From: Actinomycetes bacterium
GTDB lineage: Bacteria > Actinomycetota > Acidimicrobiia > Acidimicrobiales > RAAP-2
Reading direction: 5' to 3'
DNA length: 8,710 bases
NCBI GenBank assembly: GCA_021850345.1
Contig: JAJZMN010000062.1
Span: 1 to 8,710, forward strand
Under the pieces are notes generated by a model. It worked only from the letters and a program-made list of their open reading frames with translations, did no database searches and was not told the DNA's origin. This document shows, piece by piece, positions 1-5,682 of the stretch. Both the position numbers and the translations under genes were made by a program. Position 1 is the stretch's first letter, and every line of letters starts with the position of its first letter.

Positions 1-83
1 TGTGGGGATGCTGCAGAACTGTTCGTAACCCTCGCCGGCGATCGTTTCCCGGCACGAGCGGGCGGCGCGTGACGCTCGCTCAC
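1..83. other. Edge stretch downstream of glyS; possible gene ends, unresolved
   Basis: This short stretch lies beyond the glyS stop and is cut by the window edge. Two readings are possible. On the plus strand, frame 1 is open from the edge and stops with TGA at 70-72; its last residues (AELFVTLAGDRFPARAGGA) could be the C-terminus of a convergent gene. On the minus strand, a GTG at 83-81 overlaps the glyS stop as GTGA, the junction type used elsewhere in this operon, and opens a frame to the edge (MSERHAPPARAGK...). A further minus-strand frame is also open to the edge but has no start here. No terminator hairpin is evident. Too little sequence is present to choose. Confidence 0.25.
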
Positions 84-1423
84 ACCTCGCCGGTGCGGCT
101 CCGCAGCTCGGCCAGCAGGCCCTCGATCGGCACGCGCACCTGGGCGGTGGTGTCGCGGTCCCGGATGGTCACCGCGCGGTCCTCGAGCGAGTCGAAGTCC
201 ACGGTCACGCACCAAGGCGTCCCGATCTCGTCGTGGCGGCGATAGCGCCGGCCGATGCTCTGGGTCACGTCGTAGTCGCACATGAAGTACGGCTGGAGGC
301 CACGCAGCACCTCGCGCGACACGGACTCGAGCTGCTCTTTCTTCGAGAGCGGGAGCACCGCGACCTGGTAGGGAGCCAGCCGGTGGTGGAGACGGAGCAC
401 CGTGCGGGCTTCGCCGCCCACCTCGTCCTCGTCGTATGCCGCGAGGAGAAAGGCCATCATCGTGCGGGTCACGCCGCCTGCGGGCTCGATGACATGGGGG
501 AAGTAGCGCTCACCGGTGGCAGGGTCGAAGAAGTCGAGGTGGGCGCCCGACGCCTCGGCGTGGTGTCGCAGGTCGTAGTCGGTCCGGTTGGCGATGCCCT
601 CGAGCTCGTCCCACCCCCATGGAAAGAGGAACTCGACGTCGGAGGTCGCGCTCGAGTAGTGCGAGAGCTCCTCGGCGCCGTGGGGGCGAAGCCGGAGCTT
701 CTCAGCGGGCATGCCCAGCTCGACGTACCACCGGTACCGCTCGTTCATCCAGTACTCGTGCCACTTTGGCCCCTCGTCAGGCGGCACGAAGTACTCCATC
801 TCCATCTGCTCGAATTCCCGGGTGCGGAAGACGAAGTTCTGCGGCGTGATCTCGTTGCGGAAGGACTTGCCGATCTGCGCGATCCCGAAGGGCGGACGCT
901 TGCGGGTGGTCTGCAGCACGTTCGCGAAGTTGATGAACATGCCCTGGGCGGTCTCGGGACGCAGGTACGCCACCGCACCTTCGTCCTCGACGGGTCCCGC
1001 ATGGGTCTTGAACATGAGGTTGAAGTCGCGCGCCTCGGTGAAGTCGGTCGACCCGCAATTCGGGCACGGCCCGGTGAGCTTGTCCGCCCGCCAGCGGCTG
1101 TGGCACTTGCGGCAGTCGACGAGCGGGTCCGTGAAATTCTTGAGGTGCCCCGACACCTCCCAGACCGTCGGCGGCGAGAGAATCGCCGCGTCGATGCCGA
1201 CGACGTCGTCACGCAGCTGGACCATCGAGCGCCACCAGGCGTTCTTCACGTTGCGCAGCATGTTCACGCCGAGCGGTCCGTAGTCGTAGGTCGAGCGGAA
1301 GCCGCCGTAGATCTCGGCGGACTGGAAGATGAAGCCGCGACGCTTGCACAGGCTTACGACCTTCTCCATGAGGTCGCCGGACGCCGGTACCGGTGCGAGG
1401 GGGGCGTCGGGCTCCGCGGTCAT
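80..1423 (-). CDS. glyS: Glycyl-tRNA synthetase, class II homodimeric type
   Basis: Charges tRNA-Gly with glycine in the cytoplasm, using ATP. The 447-residue protein matches the bacterial/eukaryotic-like alpha2 GlyRS rather than the alpha2beta2 form. A short proline/alanine-rich N-terminus precedes the class II core. A zinc-binding set C104-x2-C107 and C120-x2-C123 sits in the insertion. The motif 2 region covers FRNE (188-191) and RTREFEQMEMEYF (200-212). Motif 3 is GGVTRTMMAFLLAAY (316-330) with its key arginine. The anticodon-binding domain spans about 350-440 and contains RRYRRHDEIGTPW. The length is typical. The ATG start has no clear Shine-Dalgarno, so translation probably depends on coupling to the upstream gene. 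The overlapping TGA at 1422-1420 belongs to the alternative hemW frame (see hemW). It is the last complete gene of the minus-strand run. Confidence 0.97.
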   Translation of the reverse strand: MTAEPDAPLAPVPASGDLMEKVVSLCKRRGFIFQSAEIYGGFRSTYDYGPLGVNMLRNVKNAWWRSMVQLRDDVVGIDAAILSPPTVWEVSGHLKNFTDPLVDCRKCHSRWRADKLTGPCPNCGSTDFTEARDFNLMFKTHAGPVEDEGAVAYLRPETAQGMFINFANVLQTTRKRPPFGIAQIGKSFRNEITPQNFVFRTREFEQMEMEYFVPPDEGPKWHEYWMNERYRWYVELGMPAEKLRLRPHGAEELSHYSSATSDVEFLFPWGWDELEGIANRTDYDLRHHAEASGAHLDFFDPATGERYFPHVIEPAGGVTRTMMAFLLAAYDEDEVGGEARTVLRLHHRLAPYQVAVLPLSKKEQLESVSREVLRGLQPYFMCDYDVTQSIGRRYRRHDEIGTPWCVTVDFDSLEDRAVTIRDRDTTAQVRVPIEGLLAELRSRTGEV

Positions 1424-1450
1424 GGCAGGGCAGGATACCGGCCGGGGGCT

Positions 1451-2719
1451 TCAGTCCCCGACGGCGTCCCCGACGGCGTCCCCGACGGTGTCCTCGACGG
1501 CGTCGCCGACGCCTGCCCAGACTGCTGCCCGGACTGCTGCCCCGACTGCTGCCCGGGCTGCTGCCCGGGCTGCTGCCCCGACTGGCTGCCCCGACTGCTG
1601 CCCGGGCTGCTGCCGGGACGCGGCACCGGCGAGAGGGGCCCGGAGCAACGAGGACACCGCGTTCGCCAGGAGCCGCCCGCGCACCGTGAGTACCGCGCGC
1701 CCGCCTTCGCGCACGACCAATCCGTCGAGCTCCCCGGTGTCGGGAAGGGCCCAGTCGGGCACGCCCTCAGGAGTGCGCAACGAGAGCATCAGCCGCTCGA
1801 ACGCGCGGCGCTCCCCGCCGACCACCTCCTCGCCCGCCACCGGCGGGCGCCCCTCCTCCACCGCCGCCACGTAGCGCTCGGGCGTCCGCACGTTCCACCA
1901 TCGCCGCCCCGAGCGAGCGTCGCCGCGATGCGAGTGGGCGGCCGACCCGATGCCGACGTAGTCCCCCTGTCGCCAGTACAGCTGGTTGTGCCGGCAGCCC
2001 TCGCCCGGCCGCGCCCAGTTGGACACCTCCTCCCAGAGGTAGCCGGCGGCCGCGAGCTTTGCGTCGACGAGCTCGTAGCGCGCCGCCTGCACGTCGTCGT
2101 CGGGATGACGGGGGGGGTCACGGGAAAGCGGCGTCCCGGGCTCGACCGTGAGGGCGTAGGCGCTCACGTGCCCCGGCGGGTGCGGGAGCGAGAGGACGTC
2201 GTCGACGGTGCGGGCCCAGTCACGGTCGGTCTCGGCCGCCGCGCCGTAGATGAGGTCGACGTTCACCCGGGAGAAGCCCGCCGACGAGGCCGCCTCGACG
2301 GCACGGGGCACCGACTCGGGGTCGTGGCGTCGCCCGAGCGAGACGAGCACGTGGGGGGCGGTCGACTGCACGCCGAAGGACATCCGCGTGACGCCTGCGT
2401 CCCGGTACGCGGCCAGCCGGTCGGGTGACGCGTCCTCCGGGTTGCATTCGACGGTCACCTCGGCACCGGGGGCGAGCGGCACTGCGGCGAGGATGCGCGC
2501 AAGCCACGGCGCGGGCAGTCGTGAGGGCGTCCCGCCACCGAAGAAGACGCTCGTCGCCGCTGGGAGCTCCCCTGACGAGACCGCTCGTCCCAGCTCTTCG
2601 ACGCAGCTTGCGACATAGCGCGCCATGAGGGCGTCGCGGTCGGTGTAGGTGGCGAATGCGCAGTAGTCACAACGGTGCCGGCAGAACGGCACGTGGACGT
2701 AGACGCCGAGCTCGGTCAC
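1451..2719 (-). CDS. hemW: Radical SAM heme chaperone HemW (coproporphyrinogen oxidase-like), frame-altered repeat tail
   Basis: This radical-SAM protein resembles HemN but is probably a heme chaperone, because the iron-sulfur motif is C13-x3-C17-x2-C20-x-F22 (HemW type) rather than CxxxCxxCxC (HemN type). Other marks are GGGTPS (61-66), the ECNPED segment (91-96), FGVQS (115-119) and the family motif HNQLYW (244-249) followed by GDYVGIGSAAHS. The conserved domain ends near residue 360 (GRLLANAVSSLL). It is followed by a roughly 60-residue low-complexity tail encoded by 12-bp repeats. The tail starts as QQPGQQSGQ, then switches to Ala/Val/Gly/Asp-rich sequence at a unit that is one base too long (1574-1586). 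Removing that base extends the frame to TGA at 1420-1422, overlapping glyS as ATGA (432 residues). The GTG start overlaps the recO stop (GTGA, 2716-2719), and no Shine-Dalgarno is visible. The core identity is secure; the true C-terminus is not. Confidence 0.92.
   Translation of the reverse strand: MTELGVYVHVPFCRHRCDYCAFATYTDRDALMARYVASCVEELGRAVSSGELPAATSVFFGGGTPSRLPAPWLARILAAVPLAPGAEVTVECNPEDASPDRLAAYRDAGVTRMSFGVQSTAPHVLVSLGRRHDPESVPRAVEAASSAGFSRVNVDLIYGAAAETDRDWARTVDDVLSLPHPPGHVSAYALTVEPGTPLSRDPPRHPDDDVQAARYELVDAKLAAAGYLWEEVSNWARPGEGCRHNQLYWRQGDYVGIGSAAHSHRGDARSGRRWWNVRTPERYVAAVEEGRPPVAGEEVVGGERRAFERLMLSLRTPEGVPDWALPDTGELDGLVVREGGRAVLTVRGRLLANAVSSLLRAPLAGAASRQQPGQQSGQPVGAAARAAARAAVGAAVRAAVWAGVGDAVEDTVGDAVGDAVGD
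1454..1618. repeat. Two adjoining 12-bp tandem repeat arrays in the hemW 3' end
   Basis: Array A on the plus strand has four near-identical units of GTCCCCGACGGC at 1454-1501 plus a degenerate fifth. Array B has eight units of TGCCC(C/G)G(A/G)CTGC type at 1514-1610 plus a partial unit. All array B units are 12 bp except the sixth (1574-1586), which is 13 bp because of an extra G at 1584/1585. On the coding strand array B can read QQSG/QQPG or GAAV/RAAA, and array A reads TPSG or VGDA, depending on frame. Both frames stay open through the arrays. Confidence 0.93.
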
Positions 2720-3456
2720 CAGCCGAGGGCTGCCGAGGTGTGCACCGCGCGGAGCCGGCGGTCGACATGCCCTTCCATCGCCTCAGTGGCGAGGCTCGCA
2801 ACCTCGTCGGCACACGCGGGCCTCGGGGCCGTCAGGACCCGACCGAGCGACCCGCCGAGGATGGCGCGAACGACACCGAGCGCGTCGGGGCTCACCGCCC
2901 TCCCGCGGCGGCACTCCCTGCACAACGTTCCGCCTTCGGTCAGGTCGAACGCGACGAGCTCCGCGTCGGCCTCGGGCCGGCCGCACGCTGCGCAGGCGTA
3001 CAGGATCGGCTCCGCCCCCTCGTGCGCGAGGACCTTCAAGAAGAAGGCGGGGGCCACCATGACCGGGTCCGTCCGTCCGTCTGCCAGCGCACGGAGCGCG
3101 CCGACGAGCATCCGGTAGAGGCCGGGATCGGGGTGGCCCTCGAGTGCCAGCTGATCGACGACCTCGAGCATCGTCAGGCCGCACGCGACGCGCCTGAGGT
3201 CCTCGCGAAGCTGCGGGAAGTGGTCGACGACCTCGGCCTGGTTCACCACGGCCAGGTCGCCGCGTCCTTGCCACAACAGGAGGCTCACGTGGCTGAGCGG
3301 CTCGAGGCGTGCCCCCCACTTGCTGGTCGTCTTGCGGACGCCCTTTGCGACGGCGCGCACCTTCCCGTGCTCCTCGGTGGCCAGCACGACGATCCGGTCC
3401 GCTTCTCCGAGGCGGTACGTGCGCAGCACGACCCCGGCGTCACGCAGCAGGGTCAC
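2716..3456 (-). CDS. recO: DNA repair protein RecO
   Basis: RecO is the recombination mediator of the RecF(O)R pathway. It binds single-stranded DNA and SSB, anneals strands, and with RecR helps load RecA at gaps. The 246-residue protein has the expected N-terminal OB fold (about 1-80: VVLRTYRLGEADRIVVLATEEHGKVRAVAKGVRK) and a helical C-terminal domain. A zinc finger C155-x2-C158...C179-x2-C182 is present, as in many RecO proteins. The GTG start at 3456-3454 was chosen because homology begins exactly there and because it overlaps the stop of the small membrane protein gene as GTGA (3453-3456). The frame continues upstream, but only as antisense-type sequence overlapping that gene. The stop overlaps the hemW GTG in the same way. 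RecO and the SSB paralog encoded about 1.8 kb away could meet functionally, though they are in different transcription units. Confidence 0.95.
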   Translation of the reverse strand: MTLLRDAGVVLRTYRLGEADRIVVLATEEHGKVRAVAKGVRKTTSKWGARLEPLSHVSLLLWQGRGDLAVVNQAEVVDHFPQLREDLRRVACGLTMLEVVDQLALEGHPDPGLYRMLVGALRALADGRTDPVMVAPAFFLKVLAHEGAEPILYACAACGRPEADAELVAFDLTEGGTLCRECRRGRAVSPDALGVVRAILGGSLGRVLTAPRPACADEVASLATEAMEGHVDRRLRAVHTSAALGW

Positions 3457-3716
3457 TGCGCGGGCTCGTCGCTCGGTCCGGTTGCCCCCTCGCGCACCTC
3501 GGCTTCGGAGGTCGCCGGTTCCGGTGCGGGTGGGCCGGATCGCCGGCCATAGGGGCCGCCCCGGCCCGACAGCAGGTTGCCGCCTCCGACGAGCACGGCC
3601 AGAGCGATGAGGCTGATGACGCCCTCGCGTGCCGCACCGAACCCTGCTGCGGCCAACCAGCAGACGAAGCCGAACACCACGACGCCGCCGATGACGGCGA
3701 TCTTCGTGAACGTCAT
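3453..3716 (-). CDS. Small membrane protein with two predicted transmembrane helices, function unknown
   Basis: This is an 87-residue protein that I do not recognise as a named family. It has two hydrophobic segments, about residues 5-27 (KIAVIGGVVVFGFVCWLAAA) and 32-50 (GVISLIALAVLVGGGNLLS), separated by a short GAARE turn. A hydrophilic Pro/Glu/Arg-rich tail (51-87) is probably disordered. The short loop implies a helical hairpin in the inner membrane with both ends on the same side. The gene is locked into the operon at both ends: its ATG overlaps the stop of the UppS-like gene as ATGA (3713-3716), and its TGA overlaps the recO GTG (3453-3456). Such placement suggests a genuine, co-translated gene. 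A role with the neighbouring UppS-like protein at the membrane is only a guess from position. Confidence 0.8.
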   Translation of the reverse strand: MTFTKIAVIGGVVVFGFVCWLAAAGFGAAREGVISLIALAVLVGGGNLLSGRGGPYGRRSGPPAPEPATSEAEVREGATGPSDEPAQ

Positions 3717-4429
3717 CGGGAAGCCACCAGGCCACCGTAGCGGCGGTCGCGTCGCTGGTACTCGGCGACGGCTGCGTGGAACTGCGCGGGGCCGACCTCG
3801 GGCCAGCGCTCGTCGAGGACGACGATCTCGCTGTAAGCCACCTGCCAGACCAACAGATCGGGGACCCTCCGGTCGCCGCCCGTCAGCACCAAGAGATCCA
3901 CGTCGGGGACGCCGAGAGCGCCACCGATGGCGGCTTCGCTCACGTCCTTGGGGCGCACCCCCCGCCTGGCGAGCGCCCGGACGGCGGCCACGAGCTCACG
4001 GCGCCCGGATGCCTCTTCGGCGAGCAGCACCCGGAGTGCCGGCGCCTCCACCTGGACGAGGTCTCGAGGGCCGGGCCCGACAACCCGGTCCGCCGACCCG
4101 TCCCCGGTCGCCGGCCCGTCCTCGGTCGCCGGACCGTCCCCGGTCGCCGGCCCGTCCCCGGTCGCCGGACCGTCCCCGGTCGCCGGGGGGACGCAAGCCA
4201 GCGCCACCCCTCGGGAGGCGAGCTCGACCGCCCGCAGGCGCAGCGCCCGGCCGCCCGAAGGCTCCTGGATCGTGATCCACCCGATGCCGAGGTGCTGCGC
4301 CGTATCGACGAGCGCCAGCGACGCGCGCTCCTCCGCATCGGGTGAGCCCGGGCCTTGGGCCGTCCACCGTGCAACCCAGGCGACGTGAGCGGGTACCGGG
4401 CCGCCGGTACCGGGCGGGGTGGGCGTCAC
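3713..4429 (-). CDS. Degenerate cis-prenyltransferase (UppS-family) protein, probable pseudoenzyme
   Basis: The C-terminal third is clearly of the undecaprenyl diphosphate synthase family: PDVDLLVLTGGDRRVPDLLVWQVAYSEI (175-202), WPEVG (209-213) and EYQRRDRRYGG (223-233) align with the usual DLxIRTGGExRxSNFLLWQxAYxE...WPDF...RRFGG. The N-terminal part aligns from HVA (15-17), but the DGNGRW loop carrying the catalytic aspartate is shortened to WVARW, so the DGNG residues are missing. The usual FSxENW segment is QEPSGG, the NYGGR segment is EEASGRR, and the RTGGE arginine and glutamate are Leu and Asp. Residues about 82-112 are a 6-residue repeat (ATGDGP) absent from the family. The GTG start is the only option, because an in-frame TAG lies at 4441-4439. 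It heads the five-gene run and sits where actinobacteria often carry true uppS beside recO. It is probably non-catalytic, perhaps a regulator or partner subunit. Confidence 0.82.
   Translation of the reverse strand: MTPTPPGTGGPVPAHVAWVARWTAQGPGSPDAEERASLALVDTAQHLGIGWITIQEPSGGRALRLRAVELASRGVALACVPPATGDGPATGDGPATGDGPATEDGPATGDGSADRVVGPGPRDLVQVEAPALRVLLAEEASGRRELVAAVRALARRGVRPKDVSEAAIGGALGVPDVDLLVLTGGDRRVPDLLVWQVAYSEIVVLDERWPEVGPAQFHAAVAEYQRRDRRYGGLVASR
4098..4187. repeat. Five-unit 18-bp tandem repeat within the UppS-like gene
   Basis: Units CCGTCCCCGGTCGCCGG(A/C/G) lie at 4098-4115, 4116-4133, 4134-4151, 4152-4169 and 4170-4187. They differ at only one internal position (unit 2 has CCTCGG) and at the alternating last base. 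Because 18 is a multiple of 3, copy-number change keeps the reading frame and only alters the number of ATGDGP hexapeptides (one copy is ATEDGP). Confidence 0.95.
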
Positions 4430-4559
4430 GACGCAAAGCTATCGCCGGCTCTTCCGCCCCCCACGCCACCGACGCGCCGGTGTGCGGCGTCGCGGCCGGT
4501 AGCCTCGCGGTGCCGCCGGTGCCGCCCCGGCTCCCGGCGACCCGTCGAGGAGGAAGGCC
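4430..4559. promoter_or_regulatory. Divergent intergenic region between the UppS-like gene and msrB
   Basis: These 130 bases separate two divergently transcribed genes, so they should hold both promoters. The minus-strand -10 candidate is described separately. For msrB, a weak plus-strand TAGCCT (4500-4505) fits TANNNT, but no good -35 lies upstream. The msrB Shine-Dalgarno AGGAGG is at 4548-4553, within the longer purine run GAGGAGGAAGG (4547-4557). I see no clear operator palindrome. Confidence 0.5.
4436..4441 (-). promoter_or_regulatory. Putative -10 box for a leaderless transcript of the UppS-like/recO/hemW/glyS run
   Basis: On the minus strand TAGCTT matches the actinobacterial TANNNT -10 pattern. 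It is followed by six bases (TGCGTC) and then the GTG start codon at 4429. That spacing would place transcription initiation at or next to the start codon, giving a leaderless mRNA, which fits the lack of any Shine-Dalgarno there. The -35 region is not convincing (GTGGGG at about 17 bp spacing). Confidence 0.4.
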
Positions 4560-4964
4560 ATGGCTGCACCGGAGCTTGAGCTGAGCGACGACGAGTGGCG
4601 GACGCGACTCTCGCCCGACCAGTACGAGGTGCTGCGCAACCGCGGCACCGAGCCTGCGTGGTCGGGAAAGTACCTCCACGTCGATGACGAAGGCGTCTTC
4701 CGGTGCGCCGGCTGCGGAGCCACCTTGTTCTCGACCGAGGCGAAGTTCGACTCGGGGTCGGGCTGGCCGAGCTTCGACCGGGCGATCGCCGCGGGAACCG
4801 TCGAGGAGCGACCCGACAACAGCCACGGCATGGAGCGCACCGAGATCGTCTGCGCCCGCTGCGGCGGTCATCTCGGGCACATCTTCCCCGACGGCCCCAC
4901 GGAGACCGGCCTCCGCTACTGCGTCAACTCCCTGTCGATCGAGTTCGCGCCCTCGACCGACTGA
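4560..4964 (+). CDS. msrB: Peptide-methionine (R)-S-oxide reductase MsrB
   Basis: Reduces the R-diastereomer of methionine sulfoxide in proteins back to methionine, a cytoplasmic repair function normally recycled by thioredoxin. The 134-residue length is standard for a single-domain MsrB. The structural zinc site is C49-x2-C52 and C98-x2-C101. The family signature SGSGWPSF is at 65-72, and GGHLGHIFPDGP is at 102-113. The catalytic cysteine is C121 in RYCVNSLSI. The ATG is preceded by AGGAGG (4548-4553) with good spacing, the strongest ribosome binding site in the window. It is the only confident plus-strand gene here. Its last 49 bases overlap the end of a convergent small gene on the other strand. 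Confidence 0.97.
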   Translation: MAAPELELSDDEWRTRLSPDQYEVLRNRGTEPAWSGKYLHVDDEGVFRCAGCGATLFSTEAKFDSGSGWPSFDRAIAAGTVEERPDNSHGMERTEIVCARCGGHLGHIFPDGPTETGLRYCVNSLSIEFAPSTD

Positions 4965-5188
4965 CCCCGCCCGAGGGGCGCGCACGCGAGACCGCCCTCG
5001 AGCAGTTCGCACGCGAGGCCGCCCTCGAGCAGTTCGAAGGCGACGGCGACTTGCGCCGCTTCGTGCGGCTCGCCTGCCCGGATCAGGACCTGCTCCGCCC
5101 GGGCGAGGACGTCGCAGAGGCCGAAGACGTCGTCTTTCGAGTAGCGGGCCCAGGCGGGGAACTCGACCGGCGCCGGTGGGAGAGGCAT
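4916..5188 (-). CDS. Small hypothetical protein downstream of ssb, with an internal 9-residue duplication
   Basis: This 90-residue protein is not recognised as a named family. Residues 1-59 look like a compact globular or helical unit (PAWARYSKDD, then a helix-prone VFGLCDVLARAEQVLIRAGEP and EAAQVAVAFELLEGG). Codon third positions in this part are strongly G/C, supporting coding. The segment ELLEGGLAC is then duplicated in tandem, and the last 20 residues look like run-on sequence, partly antisense to the msrB 3' end (49-base tail-to-tail overlap). The ATG at 5188 was chosen because the conserved-looking sequence starts there. An upstream in-frame ATG at 5281 overlaps the ssb stop as ATGA and would give 121 residues, so the start is uncertain. 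No Shine-Dalgarno is seen at 5188, so coupling to ssb is plausible. Confidence 0.6.
   Translation of the reverse strand: MPLPPAPVEFPAWARYSKDDVFGLCDVLARAEQVLIRAGEPHEAAQVAVAFELLEGGLACELLEGGLACAPLGRGQSVEGANSIDRELTQ
4982..5035. repeat. 27-bp tandem duplication
   Basis: Two 27-bp copies, at 4982-5008 and 5009-5035, differ at one position (A4991 versus G5018). On the minus strand the copies encode ELLEGGLAC twice in the small hypothetical gene. The length preserves the reading frame. Confidence 0.93.
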
Positions 5189-5277
5189 CCGAGCAGCGCG
5201 CCGGCTGCTGCTGCCGCCACCGGCACAGGGGTCGGCCACGAGGCAATGGGCACGAGGACCGGCAACCAGGCCACGGC

Positions 5278-5682
5278 TCATGCGTCCGCCGTCTCGAGCG
5301 TGGCGGTGTCGGCGGCCTGCTCGGCGCGTTCGGTGCGGTGCACCTCCGCGGTGGCGAAACGCAAGCTCGGCCCGAGGTCGTCCGCGACGACCTCGACCCT
5401 CGTGCGCCGCTCGCCGAGCTCGGTCTCCCAGCTGCGCTGCTCGAGCCGGCCGGTGACCATGACGCGCATGCCCTTCACGAAGCTCATCGCGGCGTGCTCG
5501 GCGAGGTCGCGCCAGCAGACGACGTCGAAGAAGGAGGTGGACTCCTCCCACTCGTGGGTCTCGCGGTCCTGCCACCGGCGGTTGACGGCGATTCCCAGTA
5601 CGACGCTCGCCTGGCCGTCTCTCGTGTAGCGGATCTCTGGGTCGCGGGTCAGGTTGCCCGTGAGGGTGGTATGGGTGCTCAT
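5278..5682 (-). CDS. ssb: Single-stranded DNA-binding protein, short paralog without acidic tail
   Basis: Binds single-stranded DNA through an OB fold. The 134-residue protein carries the SSB core from residue 5 to about 112: TLTGNLTRDPEIRYT (6-20), AVNRRWQDRETHEW (32-45), FFDVVCWRDLAEHA (51-64), KGMRVMVTGRLEQRSWE (70-86) and GPSLRFAT (104-111). A housekeeping bacterial SSB usually continues with a flexible linker and a conserved acidic tip (DDDIPF-like) that recruits RecO, PriA and other partners. Here the protein ends ...ATLETADA with no such tip. The gene is also not beside rpsF/rpsR, the usual place of the main ssb. Both points suggest a secondary SsbB-like paralog. The ATG is supported by AAGGAG (5693-5688) six bases upstream. 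It may be co-transcribed with the small hypothetical gene downstream. Confidence 0.93.
   Translation of the reverse strand: MSTHTTLTGNLTRDPEIRYTRDGQASVVLGIAVNRRWQDRETHEWEESTSFFDVVCWRDLAEHAAMSFVKGMRVMVTGRLEQRSWETELGERRTRVEVVADDLGPSLRFATAEVHRTERAEQAADTATLETADA

Noticed and set aside
1451..1620. CRISPR-like array or Cys-rich repeat protein on the plus strand
   Set aside because: The repeats are 12 bp and directly adjacent, with no spacers, and they lie in the hemW coding sequence. The Cys-rich peptide is only the antisense reading.
233..2428. A very long plus-strand open frame (about 730 codons) antisense to glyS and hemW
   Set aside because: It spans two secure minus-strand genes, has no recognisable domains and reads the repeats as Cys/Pro runs. 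Long antisense frames are expected at this GC content.
3457..3735. N-terminal extension of recO to about 339 residues
   Set aside because: The extra sequence is an out-of-frame reading of the small membrane protein gene. RecO homology starts at the GTG overlapping that gene's stop.
5189..5274. A signal-peptide-like minus-strand frame starting near 5274 (MAWLPVLVPIASW...)
   Set aside because: It is in a different frame from the better supported small gene, degenerates into Ser/Arg/Pro-rich sequence and overlaps that gene.
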